A DNA stretch of 13,665 nucleotides, from contig CAZIFW010000068.1 in the NCBI GenBank assembly GCA_964538275.1, positions 1 through 13,665 on the forward strand. Direction: 5' to 3'. How positions within the stretch are numbered: the first letter of the stretch is position 1; each line of letters opens with the position of its first letter. Both the position numbers and the translations under genes were made by a program. Source of the stretch: CANIGN01 sp964538275 (GTDB lineage Bacteria > Bdellovibrionota > UBA2428). Positions 1 to 5,865 of this stretch are shown piece after piece. The notes beneath the pieces were generated by a model that was not told where the DNA came from, did not search any database, and saw nothing but the letters and a program-made list of their open reading frames with translations.

Positions 1-90
1 TTTCATGGGCAAAAGCCCAGCCGTTAAATTGTAATAAAAGATATAACCCCTAAGACAGATTCGGTAAATGATTTGAATGGGAAAAGAGCT
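1..90. other. intergenic left edge, no gene recognised
   Basis: No convincing coding region is visible. A short perfect hairpin (TGGGC, AAAA loop, GCCCA) sits near positions 5-18. An ATG on the minus strand at 4-6 could be the start of a gene leaving the window, but it has no ribosome-binding site and only two codons are visible. A TACAAT hexamer on the minus strand near 28-33 could be a -10 box for such a gene, but no good -35 accompanies it. Confidence 0.3.
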
Positions 91-132
91 AAAAAATGAA
101 AAGCCCCGAAGCTTCTTAGAAGCTCCGAGGCT
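91..132 (-). terminator. strong rho-independent terminator
   Basis: On the minus strand, two 15-base arms (plus coordinates 118-132 and 102-116) are fully complementary apart from two G-U pairs. They are separated by one base, so the effective loop is about 5 nt. The stem is followed directly by TTTCATTTTTT (101-91). A GC-rich stem followed by a U-tract is the classic intrinsic terminator layout. There is no T-run on the plus-strand side, so it acts on leftward transcripts. It ends the small transcript inferred at 133-294. Confidence 0.85.
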
Positions 133-294
133 CTTCTGCCCTTCGTAGGTTCGAGCCGATTAGGCTTTAACCACGAGGGGGCTGTTATTACTTGAACTGA
201 TCACAGCACCACCTCCTTCCGGACCCATTGGATCCTGGCCACAGGAGCCATAAAGACTCTCCGTATAGCTTCTACATCCATTACTATACCCCAA
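133..294 (-). other. candidate small transcript / microprotein locus
   Basis: I do not recognise this element. Reading leftward there is a TATAGT hexamer (288-283), a very strong ribosome-binding sequence GGAAGGAGG (220-212), a GTG start seven bases later (204-202), 14 sense codons ending VVKA, a TAA stop at 162-160, and then the terminator at 132-91. The same frame is open upstream: with a TTG start at 294 it would give a 44-residue product containing two Cys, CGQDPMGPEGGGAVISSSNN and the VVKA end, but that TTG has no ribosome-binding site. A second frame, 281-201 (26 aa, MDVEAIRRVF...), ends in a TGA that overlaps the GTG by 4 bp. An eight-base stretch at 267-274 is complementary to the 5' arm of the terminator, so an attenuator-like switch is possible. 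Alternatives are a non-coding RNA of roughly 190 nt, a leader peptide, or a microprotein. The evidence for transcription is good; the nature of the product is open. Confidence 0.4.
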
Positions 295-379
295 ATGCCC
301 AATTTTTTTATTTAATTTTTCTTAGCAATTTAAAGATTTTGTTCAGGCCATTGGGACAAAATTATGGCATCTCAAGGGT

Positions 380-1087
380 ATGGCTCTTCGCTATCCCAAC
401 TCGCCCTCCGAGCTGCTTAAAAGTGGTAAAAACTTGCTCCTTACGGACGGCGCTGCCCGTGGAAATCCTGGCCCAGCGGGTTGGGCTTATATTTTGCTCT
501 CGGGCGAAAAAGACTTTGCTCAAGAAGGCGCTGGATTTTCTCCCAAAGATACCAACAACCGAATGGAAATGTTGGGCGCCCTTAACGGGCTTAAAGAAGC
601 TCAAAATCTTGAGCTTAAAAATACCCTTTATTTGGTAACTGACTCTAACTTCATAATTGATGCTCTCAAAAAATGGAGAATGGGATGGAAAAAAAACAAT
701 TGGATCAAAGCCGATGGAAATCCCGTTTTGAGCGCAGATATTTGGAAAGAATTGGACGTACTTTACGACACCCTTAAGCCTGAACTTCTGCATATTGACG
801 CTCACAAAGGCCACCCCGGTAACACTCGCTGCGATCTTTTAGCAGTAGGTGTTGCCACGCAAAAACCAGAGACCTATTACTCGGGCCCACTCAATTCTTA
901 CCCACATTTTGAAAAAATTACATTTACTGAACTCTATTCCTCACAAAGATATTTGTGCTGGAAAGGTAAAGAGAACAAAGTTTTTGAAAGCTGGCCTGAA
1001 GCTCAAAAATTTATGAGCACTCATGCAGGCTTCAGGACTAAAAAAATATTTAGTCCTGAAGAGATAGATTTAATTATAAATTCTTAG
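380..1087 (+). CDS. rnhA: ribonuclease HI with C-terminal hybrid-binding-like domain
   Basis: This enzyme endonucleolytically cleaves the RNA strand of RNA:DNA hybrids (R-loops, Okazaki primers) using two metal ions in the cytoplasm. The catalytic domain is about residues 15-160. The acidic tetrad is visible: D23 in LLLTDGAARGNPGP, E63 in NNRMEML, D88 in VTDSNF and D152 in NTRCDLLA, with the flexible-loop histidine H142 in DAHKGHPGN. At 235 aa it is about 80 residues longer than a standard RNase HI. Residues 190-230 (YLCWKGK, KVFESW, GFRTKKIFSPEE) resemble the hybrid-binding domain of eukaryotic RNase H1 (YAVRRGR, GVFLTW, ARFKKF), which normally lies at the N-terminus. The start at 380 has only AAGGG two bases upstream, so initiation is not well supported, but residues before LLLTDG are needed for the fold. 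The gene converges on and overlaps the protease gene by 4 bp. Confidence 0.9.
   Translation: MALRYPNSPSELLKSGKNLLLTDGAARGNPGPAGWAYILLSGEKDFAQEGAGFSPKDTNNRMEMLGALNGLKEAQNLELKNTLYLVTDSNFIIDALKKWRMGWKKNNWIKADGNPVLSADIWKELDVLYDTLKPELLHIDAHKGHPGNTRCDLLAVGVATQKPETYYSGPLNSYPHFEKITFTELYSSQRYLCWKGKENKVFESWPEAQKFMSTHAGFRTKKIFSPEEIDLIINS
1030..1061. repeat. 13-bp perfect inverted repeat inside the rnhA 3' end
   Basis: Arms at 1030-1042 and 1049-1061 are exactly complementary (core TTCAGGACTAAA / TTTAGTCCTGAA) with a 6-base AT loop. The structure lies within the last codons of rnhA, about 24 bp before its stop, and just beyond the stop of the convergent protease gene on the other strand. Neither side has a proper U-tract, so it is not a textbook intrinsic terminator. 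It could still serve as a bidirectional pause or 3'-end-stabilising hairpin for both convergent mRNAs. Confidence 0.6.
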
Positions 1088-3117
1088 CTGGCCTTATTGA
1101 GTTCAACTACGAGATCACTCAAAACATTTAAGCCTTCGTTAATGTAAGGCTCCATCAACTCTTTTTTACGTTCGCTAGCAGGCTGATTCTTTTTCTTTTC
1201 ATCTTTTACTTTATCTTCTTTAGCGCGCTTTCTAAAATCAGCTAACTTTACAACGCCTTTATTCTTTTGAGCTTCCTTGAGCTCTTCTTTAATTTCTTTA
1301 AACTTATCGTCTTTCGCTACGCGAGTACCCGATTTATCTTTAAGTTTTTTGATAACGTCAGGAGTAACTGCTTTCCATTTCTTGGTTTTATTTGCTTCAC
1401 GTCCCAAGAAAGGAACTATTTTTTGAGGAGGCAAAGAATACTCTGCTGATTTTTCTCCTAATTCATCAATACTCCAAAGAGTGGGAATTTCGATATCTGA
1501 AGAAACACCTTGGTGTTGTGTGGAATCACCATTGGGTACAAAGAAAAGAGCCGTGGTAATCTTAGATGCACCTAATCCAAAAGGAAGTTGCTCAACTTGT
1601 TGGACTGTTCCTTTACCAAATGTGTGATCAGATCCTACAACCACAGCACGCTGATATGACTGCAAAGCACCTGCCATAATTTCTGCGGCAGAAGCTGTTA
1701 AACGGCTGATCAAAAGTACAAGGGGTCCGTTGTAAGATACAGAAGCATCATCATCTTCTAGAGGAAGTATTCTCCCTTCAGAATCTTTAGTGGCTACGAT
1801 GCTACCCTTTTCAATAAAAAGACCCGAAATTGTACGTGCCCCTTCTAACAAACCACCTCCGTTTTGGATGAGATTTACAATGATGCCATCTACATTTTTT
1901 GAAGCGGCTTCAGAAACTAGTTTTTTCATGTCACGGTAGCTTGAGCGCTTGGCTGCATCTCTGGGATCTGTACTTCCATAGAAAGACGGGAAGTCGATTA
2001 CAGCAAACTTCTTATTTTTTCCTTCAACCTTACGATCGTAATAAGTAATTTGTGCAGCTTGATCTTCGAGGGAGATTTTATCTCTTACAATAACAACTTT
2101 ATGTTGTTGAGTTTCAGTTCCTTTTTTACGCATCACAGAGAGGTGCACTTTTGTGCCTTTTTTACCGCGTATTAAACGAACGACATCTTTAAGATCCATA
2201 TCGATAACGCTTACAGGAGGGGCTCCGTCTTGAGCCACAGCTACAATTTTATCTTTGGTTTCTAACATACCGCCACGATCAGCTGCGCCACCTTTTACGA
2301 GCTCTTCTACAACTGTAAAACCATCTTGCGAAGTTAGAGTTGCTCCAATACCTTCAAGCTCCAAATTCATTTGAATGTTAAAGTCAGCAAGTTCATTCAT
2401 TGAAAGGTAACTTGAGTGAGGATCTAAGGCGTAGGCAAATGCATTTACAAACTCAGATAGAATTTCATCAAATTTTTCATCTTGAATACGCTTAGTAATA
2501 GCTGCGTACTTTTTAATCATAAGCTTTTTAGCTTCTTCAGGAGCTGTATCCGACATGAGATAATTTGAATATTGGAAGTGTAAAAACTTTTCTAAGTATT
2601 CAAACTTTTTAGCACTCGTTTTGTAAAATTCTCTTTTATCGGGATCACTCACAAATTCAACGTTTTCGTTAAACTTATACTTAGGCCCCATCGTTTCTTG
2701 AACAAACTTTTCGTTTTCTTTTGAACGCTCTACTAAAATTGCACGTGTTCTTTCTAGAGCCGAACAATCGCCTAGAGACATACGTTCAAACATCTTGCTT
2801 AAATCTGCTTTGATTTTCTCAACGTCTCCAGCAAGAAGTAATGTTTTAGAACCATCAATCCACTTGATATATTGAGACAAGGTGCGTTCCTGTAACTGCT
2901 TATCCCAGTTTTTCCAAGCAACGTGCTTGAGCAAAAAAACTTGCATCAAGTGAGGAACACGTGCGCAGGTTAATCCTGACTGTGGTCTTTCTTCCGGTTT
3001 GAGGATTGGAAGTTTATTTTTGATCCAAGTTTTGTTGGTACCTAGCTGTGCACACAGCAAAGAGACAACAACGATTGAGGTAGAAAGGCCGCCGACGATG
3101 ATCCACTTTTTTTTCAT
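1084..3117 (-). CDS. C-terminal processing (tail-specific) protease, S41 family
   Basis: Prc/Tsp/CtpA-type serine protease, expected to be exported to the periplasm, where the family degrades or trims proteins at their C-termini. Residues 5-26 form a hydrophobic signal or anchor segment. An N-terminal helical region follows (about 50-245) with a family-typical DPHSSYLS stretch at 232-239. A PDZ domain lies at about 246-335 (GIGATL, GGAADRGGM, DVVRLIRGKKGT). The S41 core carries NLIQNGGG (415-422). The Ser/Lys dyad is S476 in LTASAAEIMAG and K502 in TFGKGTVQ. The C-terminal 150 residues are Lys/Glu-rich, as in the Tsp C-terminal domain. The length (677 aa) matches long Prc/Tsp proteins rather than short CtpA forms. 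The ATG start is supported by the signal segment, but no Shine-Dalgarno sequence precedes it. Substrates cannot be told from sequence. Confidence 0.92.
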   Translation of the reverse strand: MKKKWIIVGGLSTSIVVVSLLCAQLGTNKTWIKNKLPILKPEERPQSGLTCARVPHLMQVFLLKHVAWKNWDKQLQERTLSQYIKWIDGSKTLLLAGDVEKIKADLSKMFERMSLGDCSALERTRAILVERSKENEKFVQETMGPKYKFNENVEFVSDPDKREFYKTSAKKFEYLEKFLHFQYSNYLMSDTAPEEAKKLMIKKYAAITKRIQDEKFDEILSEFVNAFAYALDPHSSYLSMNELADFNIQMNLELEGIGATLTSQDGFTVVEELVKGGAADRGGMLETKDKIVAVAQDGAPPVSVIDMDLKDVVRLIRGKKGTKVHLSVMRKKGTETQQHKVVIVRDKISLEDQAAQITYYDRKVEGKNKKFAVIDFPSFYGSTDPRDAAKRSSYRDMKKLVSEAASKNVDGIIVNLIQNGGGLLEGARTISGLFIEKGSIVATKDSEGRILPLEDDDASVSYNGPLVLLISRLTASAAEIMAGALQSYQRAVVVGSDHTFGKGTVQQVEQLPFGLGASKITTALFFVPNGDSTQHQGVSSDIEIPTLWSIDELGEKSAEYSLPPQKIVPFLGREANKTKKWKAVTPDVIKKLKDKSGTRVAKDDKFKEIKEELKEAQKNKGVVKLADFRKRAKEDKVKDEKKKNQPASERKKELMEPYINEGLNVLSDLVVELNKAS

Positions 3118-3128
3118 GTGATTTACTT

Positions 3129-3157
3129 ATTCTACCATCGACACACACAGCGTCGAA
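3129..3157 (-). promoter_or_regulatory. putative sigma70-type promoter of the protease gene
   Basis: On the minus strand TTCGAC (3157-3152), a 17-bp spacer and TAGAAT (3134-3129, five of six matches to TATAAT). The -35 is poor against TTGACA. The predicted start point lies only about 5 bases before the ATG at 3117, implying a very short or absent 5' leader. That fits the lack of a ribosome-binding site. A similar TTCGAC is found upstream of the lptM-like gene. Confidence 0.4.
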
Positions 3158-3220
3158 ACCTAAGTTTTTTCTGACGGACAATCATTTAATGTGTGCGGAG
3201 CGTTGTAAATCAAGCAAAGC

Positions 3221-3240
3221 TTATCTAGACCTGTAGATAA
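3221..3240. promoter_or_regulatory. palindrome abutting the exonuclease III start codon
   Basis: TTATCTA (3221-3227) and TAGATAA (3234-3240) form a perfect 7-bp inverted repeat with a 6-base spacer, ending three bases before the ATG at 3244. It occupies the place where a ribosome-binding site should be. It could be an operator, or an mRNA hairpin affecting initiation. A weak promoter TTGTAA (3203-3208) with 17 bp to TAGACC (3226-3231) would overlap it. The function is inferred only from position. Confidence 0.4.
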
Positions 3241-3243
3241 CAA

Positions 3244-4026
3244 ATGAGCACGGTACACTTTTTCACTTGGAACGTTAACGGAATCAGAGCTTGTGCCCGT
3301 CAGGGCTTTGTCAGCACGATAGAGGAGTTCAAGCCTGACGTTATTGGTTTACAAGAAGTTCGTGCAAGTCGCTCTCAAATCCCAGAAGAAGTTCTATGCT
3401 TAACGACTTATCCTCATCAGTATTATTTTGAAGCTCAAAAAAAAGGCTACAGCGGCGTAGGCATCTTGTGCAAAAAAGAGCCTGAAAATGTGCTAACGGG
3501 TATGGGAGTAAAGGAATTTGATTTTGAAGGCCGCACTATGGCTGTCATCTTTCCCAAGTTTATTTATTGCTCTACTTATTTTCCAAACAGCCAAGACAAA
3601 GGAAAGCGTCTGGCATTCAAACTTGAATTTTGCGAAGCTCTCAATTCTTGGTTGATGTCCTTGTCAAAAAAGCATCCCGATAAGGCCGTAGTTCTTGCCG
3701 GTGACTTTAATATTGCGCACGAGGAAATAGATCTCGCACGTCCAGATGACAATCATACTTCACCTGGATTTTTACCCGACGAGCGCGCTTGGATGACGAA
3801 ATTTCTCGGTAAAGGTTGGTTGGATACTTTTAGAACCCTACACCCCGAGGCTATTCAATATTCTTGGTGGAGCGCTCGAACGCGCGCGCGCGAAAGAAAC
3901 ATTGGCTGGAGAATTGACTACCACACACTCTACAATGCAGATTTTGATCAAATCAAAAAAGCCGATATCTACGATCAAGTTTTTGGATCAGATCACTGCC
4001 CCGTCACATTGAGTTTAGAAGTGTGA
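3244..4026 (+). CDS. xth: exodeoxyribonuclease III (AP endonuclease, EEP family)
   Basis: DNA-repair nuclease that incises at abasic sites, removes 3' blocking groups and degrades dsDNA 3'-5'. At 260 aa it has the usual length for Xth/ExoA. All family motifs are present in order: WNVNGIRA (9-16), LQEV with metal ligand E38, GYSGVGIL (68-75), YFPNSQDKGKRLAFK (112-126), AGDFNIAH with D154 and N156, the WWSARTRARERNIGWRIDYH segment (around 206-225), and SDHCPV with the catalytic D250-H251 pair. Translation begins directly at the conserved N-terminal strand, so the ATG start is sound despite the absence of a Shine-Dalgarno sequence. The gene is divergent from the protease gene. Its stop is followed within 4 bp by the tandem repeat that marks the end of the convergent methyltransferase gene; no conventional terminator lies between them. 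Confidence 0.95.
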   Translation: MSTVHFFTWNVNGIRACARQGFVSTIEEFKPDVIGLQEVRASRSQIPEEVLCLTTYPHQYYFEAQKKGYSGVGILCKKEPENVLTGMGVKEFDFEGRTMAVIFPKFIYCSTYFPNSQDKGKRLAFKLEFCEALNSWLMSLSKKHPDKAVVLAGDFNIAHEEIDLARPDDNHTSPGFLPDERAWMTKFLGKGWLDTFRTLHPEAIQYSWWSARTRARERNIGWRIDYHTLYNADFDQIKKADIYDQVFGSDHCPVTLSLEV

Positions 4027-4029
4027 TGT

Positions 4030-4119
4030 CATTTAGGCGTCAGAGACCTTTTCGACATCCCTCCGCTACCTTTTCATTTAGGCGTCAGAGACCTTTTCGA
4101 CATCCCTCCGCTACCTTTT
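4030..4119. repeat. two tandem copies of a 45-bp repeat
   Basis: Copies at 4030-4074 and 4075-4119 are identical. Each begins CATTTAGGCGTC and ends CGCTACCTTTT. The first 3 bp lie just after the exonuclease III stop, and the second copy overlaps the last ten codons of the methyltransferase gene on the minus strand. A 39-base core of each copy (4035-4073 and 4080-4118) occurs again in inverted orientation at 4798-4836, inside the start of the same methyltransferase gene. A shorter sub-repeat, GTCGAAAAGGT on the minus strand, recurs within and beside each unit. The perfect identity of the tandem copies suggests a recent duplication. Confidence 0.95.
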
Positions 4120-4843
4120 CGACATTTAATTTTTGATAAAGGGCCGTATAGTGATCCCACCACGGATTTTCTTGCAGAGTCTCCTGCACACACGTTAATC
4201 CGCAAGAAGCCAACTCTTGCTTAAGATCTTCCAGATGAGGCGTGTAACGCAACGGCAATCCCTTCACACGCTGAAGCCTTTTTAAAGGATCAAAAAATTC
4301 GAGCGTATCTAAATTCTTGGGATCACCTACCATTGAACTCACAAGTATGAATCCTGTCGGCTTTAATACATGCAGAATTTTTCTAAACACCTTTTCGCGT
4401 TCTGGTGGAAGTATGCAGTGAAGAGTTGCGGAGTCTAACAAAATATCAAAACTTTCTTGTGCCCAAGGCAACTGCTCATCTTGGACGAGGTCAACAACCT
4501 GAAAATTTCCTCGCAAATTAACTTGCGCGAATTTATCCCGCGCCCACCCTATTGCTGTAGCGGAAATGTCCAATCCACTCATGTGATATCCAAGCTTCGC
4601 TAGGGGCAAGGCAGAATCTCCTGCGCCACATCCTAAATCCAACACAGTGGCTGGAGGTACAGGCAAAAAAGGGAGTGCCCAATTCAAAGTATTTTTCCAA
4701 CCCAACATCCTCTTTTCATAGCTGGAACCGCCCCACCCACAAGCTCCCTCTTCCCTCAGATTTTGATATATCTCTTCGTGCAAATGATAATTGTCAGAAA
4801 GGTAGCGGAGGAATGTCGAAAAGGTCTCTGACGCCTTTTTCAC
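4085..4843 (-). CDS. class I SAM-dependent methyltransferase
   Basis: 252-residue Rossmann-fold methyltransferase; the substrate is unknown. SAM-binding motif I is VLDLGCGAGDSALPLA (67-82). An acidic residue for the ribose hydroxyls follows in LDISATAI (D92), then FDILLDSATLH (132-142) and the post-motif GFILVSS strand. This resembles the broad UbiE/TehB-like group and cannot be refined further. The start is GTG, placed immediately after the cutA stop (TAAGTG). There is no good ribosome-binding site, so translation probably depends on coupling, and there is no in-frame ATG before codon 46. Codons 3-15 and the last ten codons (K243-L252) are encoded by opposite strands of the same repeat. The natural C-terminus may therefore have been replaced or extended by repeat DNA after about HYTALYQK. 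It is last gene of the liv operon. Confidence 0.8.
   Translation of the reverse strand: MKKASETFSTFLRYLSDNYHLHEEIYQNLREEGACGWGGSSYEKRMLGWKNTLNWALPFLPVPPATVLDLGCGAGDSALPLAKLGYHMSGLDISATAIGWARDKFAQVNLRGNFQVVDLVQDEQLPWAQESFDILLDSATLHCILPPEREKVFRKILHVLKPTGFILVSSMVGDPKNLDTLEFFDPLKRLQRVKGLPLRYTPHLEDLKQELASCGLTCVQETLQENPWWDHYTALYQKLNVEKVAEGCRKGL
4798..4836. repeat. inverted copy of the 4030-4119 repeat, in the methyltransferase 5' end
   Basis: Read on the minus strand, these 39 bases match the plus strand at 4080-4118 (and 4035-4073) with one mismatch (T for C at core position 25, here plus position 4812). Similarity then continues weakly outward toward 4785. The copy covers methyltransferase codons 3-15. 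The gene is therefore framed by inverted repeats about 680 bp apart. The two ends of its mRNA could pair over 39 nt. Confidence 0.95.
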
Positions 4844-5149
4844 TTATGAGATCCAATCCAAGTAGTTTTTATTTACATGACTTGGTTTAAAAGTGAGAAT
4901 GCAGGGACATTCATAAGGATGTAGATTTTCAATTTTCTTTAGAAGTTTAGGTAGATTTTTTTTTGCTGTTTTAGCTAACAAGATAACTTCTTTATCTTTA
5001 ACTCTTTTGCCTTTCCACATATATGTCGAAGAAAGAGCTGGCAGCAGCACGACACAAGCCGCGAGTTTTTGCTCAATCACTTTATCGGCAACACTTTGTG
5101 CAATTTTTTTATTTGGAAACGTTGAATACACAAGAACAAGCTGAGCCAT
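4844..5149 (-). CDS. cutA: CutA-like divalent-cation tolerance protein
   Basis: Small trimeric, ferredoxin-like protein of the CutA family, historically linked to divalent metal tolerance; the precise biochemical role is unsettled. At 101 aa it has the normal length of the core domain. Recognisable family signatures are LAACV (29-33), STYMWKGK (41-48) and HPYECP (77-82). There is no signal peptide, so it is cytoplasmic. Its ATG overlaps the livF stop by one base (TAATG), and its own TAA is followed directly by the GTG of the methyltransferase, so it is translationally embedded in the liv operon. No functional tie between CutA and amino-acid uptake is evident. Confidence 0.92.
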   Translation of the reverse strand: MAQLVLVYSTFPNKKIAQSVADKVIEQKLAACVVLLPALSSTYMWKGKRVKDKEVILLAKTAKKNLPKLLKKIENLHPYECPCILTFKPSHVNKNYLDWIS

Positions 5150-5865
5150 TAGATACCCAAATAAGCTTCGCGGATACGATCGCTCTTTAAAAGATTCTTG
5201 GCATCATCAACATCAGTTACTTTGCCAGTTTCCAATACAATTCCTCGATTAGAAATCTCAAGGGCCTGTACGGCATTTTGCTCTACTAGAAGTATAGTTT
5301 TTCCTTCTTTGTTAATTTGAACAATAATCTCAAAAATCTTTTCAATAATCTGGGGAGCTAAACCTAAGCTCGGCTCATCTAATAACAAGACCTCTGGTCG
5401 AGCCATGAGCGCACGAGCAATAGCCAACATTTGCTGTTCGCCCCCCGAAAGAGTTCCCGCGTTTTGCTTTCTTCTTTCTTTAAGTCGTGGGAAAAGACCA
5501 AAAACATATTCTAAATCTTCTTCGAATTTAGTTTTATCAGGAGATGACCAAGCCCCTAGATCCAAATTCTCTTCAATACTGAGATTTAAAAAAATTCCCC
5601 TGCCCTCGGGAGCTTGAACCAAGCGCCTTTTTACTATCTCATGTGGCGCAAGTTTTGAAATATCTTCTCCATGAAACAAAATTTTTCCGCTAGAAATTTT
5701 TCTCAATGCAGAGATTGCACGCAGGGTTGTAGATTTACCTGCACCGTTAGAGCCAATGATTGAAAGAATCTCGCCTTTAAAGAGATCAAAACTGATATCT
5801 TGAATGCCCTTTATTGCGCCATAGTGAACACTTACTCCTGATAGACTTAACAACACATCAGACAT
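5149..5865 (-). CDS. livF: branched-chain amino-acid ABC transporter ATPase LivF
   Basis: One of two cytoplasmic ATPases driving the HAAT-family (branched-chain or other hydrophobic/amide substrate) importer. Walker A is GSNGAGKS (38-45), the ABC signature LSGGEQQ (139-145), and Walker B LLLDEP with D163/E164. The switch region reads LVEQN, with Gln in place of the H-loop His, which is typical of LivF and distinguishes it from its partner LivG. Length (238 aa) is normal. The ATG overlaps the livG stop by one base. Confidence 0.95.
   Translation of the reverse strand: MSDVLLSLSGVSVHYGAIKGIQDISFDLFKGEILSIIGSNGAGKSTTLRAISALRKISSGKILFHGEDISKLAPHEIVKRRLVQAPEGRGIFLNLSIEENLDLGAWSSPDKTKFEEDLEYVFGLFPRLKERRKQNAGTLSGGEQQMLAIARALMARPEVLLLDEPSLGLAPQIIEKIFEIIVQINKEGKTILLVEQNAVQALEISNRGIVLETGKVTDVDDAKNLLKSDRIREAYLGI

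Noticed and set aside
200..222. Plus-strand ATCAC...ACCTCCTT resembling the 3' end of 16S rRNA
   Set aside because: It is simply the complement of a strong ribosome-binding site; the flanks show no 16S helix 45 sequence.
205..245. UCC-GGAA-GGA hairpin loop on the minus strand resembling the SRP (4.5S) RNA tip
   Set aside because: The tetraloop and three closing pairs match, but the conserved internal-loop sequences of SRP helix 8 (CAGG on one side, AGCAG on the other) are absent, and no long 5'-3' closing helix was found.
228..638. 136-codon plus-strand frame overlapping rnhA
   Set aside because: It overlaps the catalytic region of RNase HI in another frame, has unnatural composition and no ribosome-binding site.
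3880..3892. Alternating CG run (CGCGCGCGCG) in exonuclease III
   Set aside because: It encodes the family-typical Arg-rich RTRARER segment; no need to invoke a structural DNA signal.
4030..4119. Two-unit repeat considered as a CRISPR remnant
   Set aside because: The units abut without variable spacers and match the coding start of the adjacent gene; there are no cas genes nearby.
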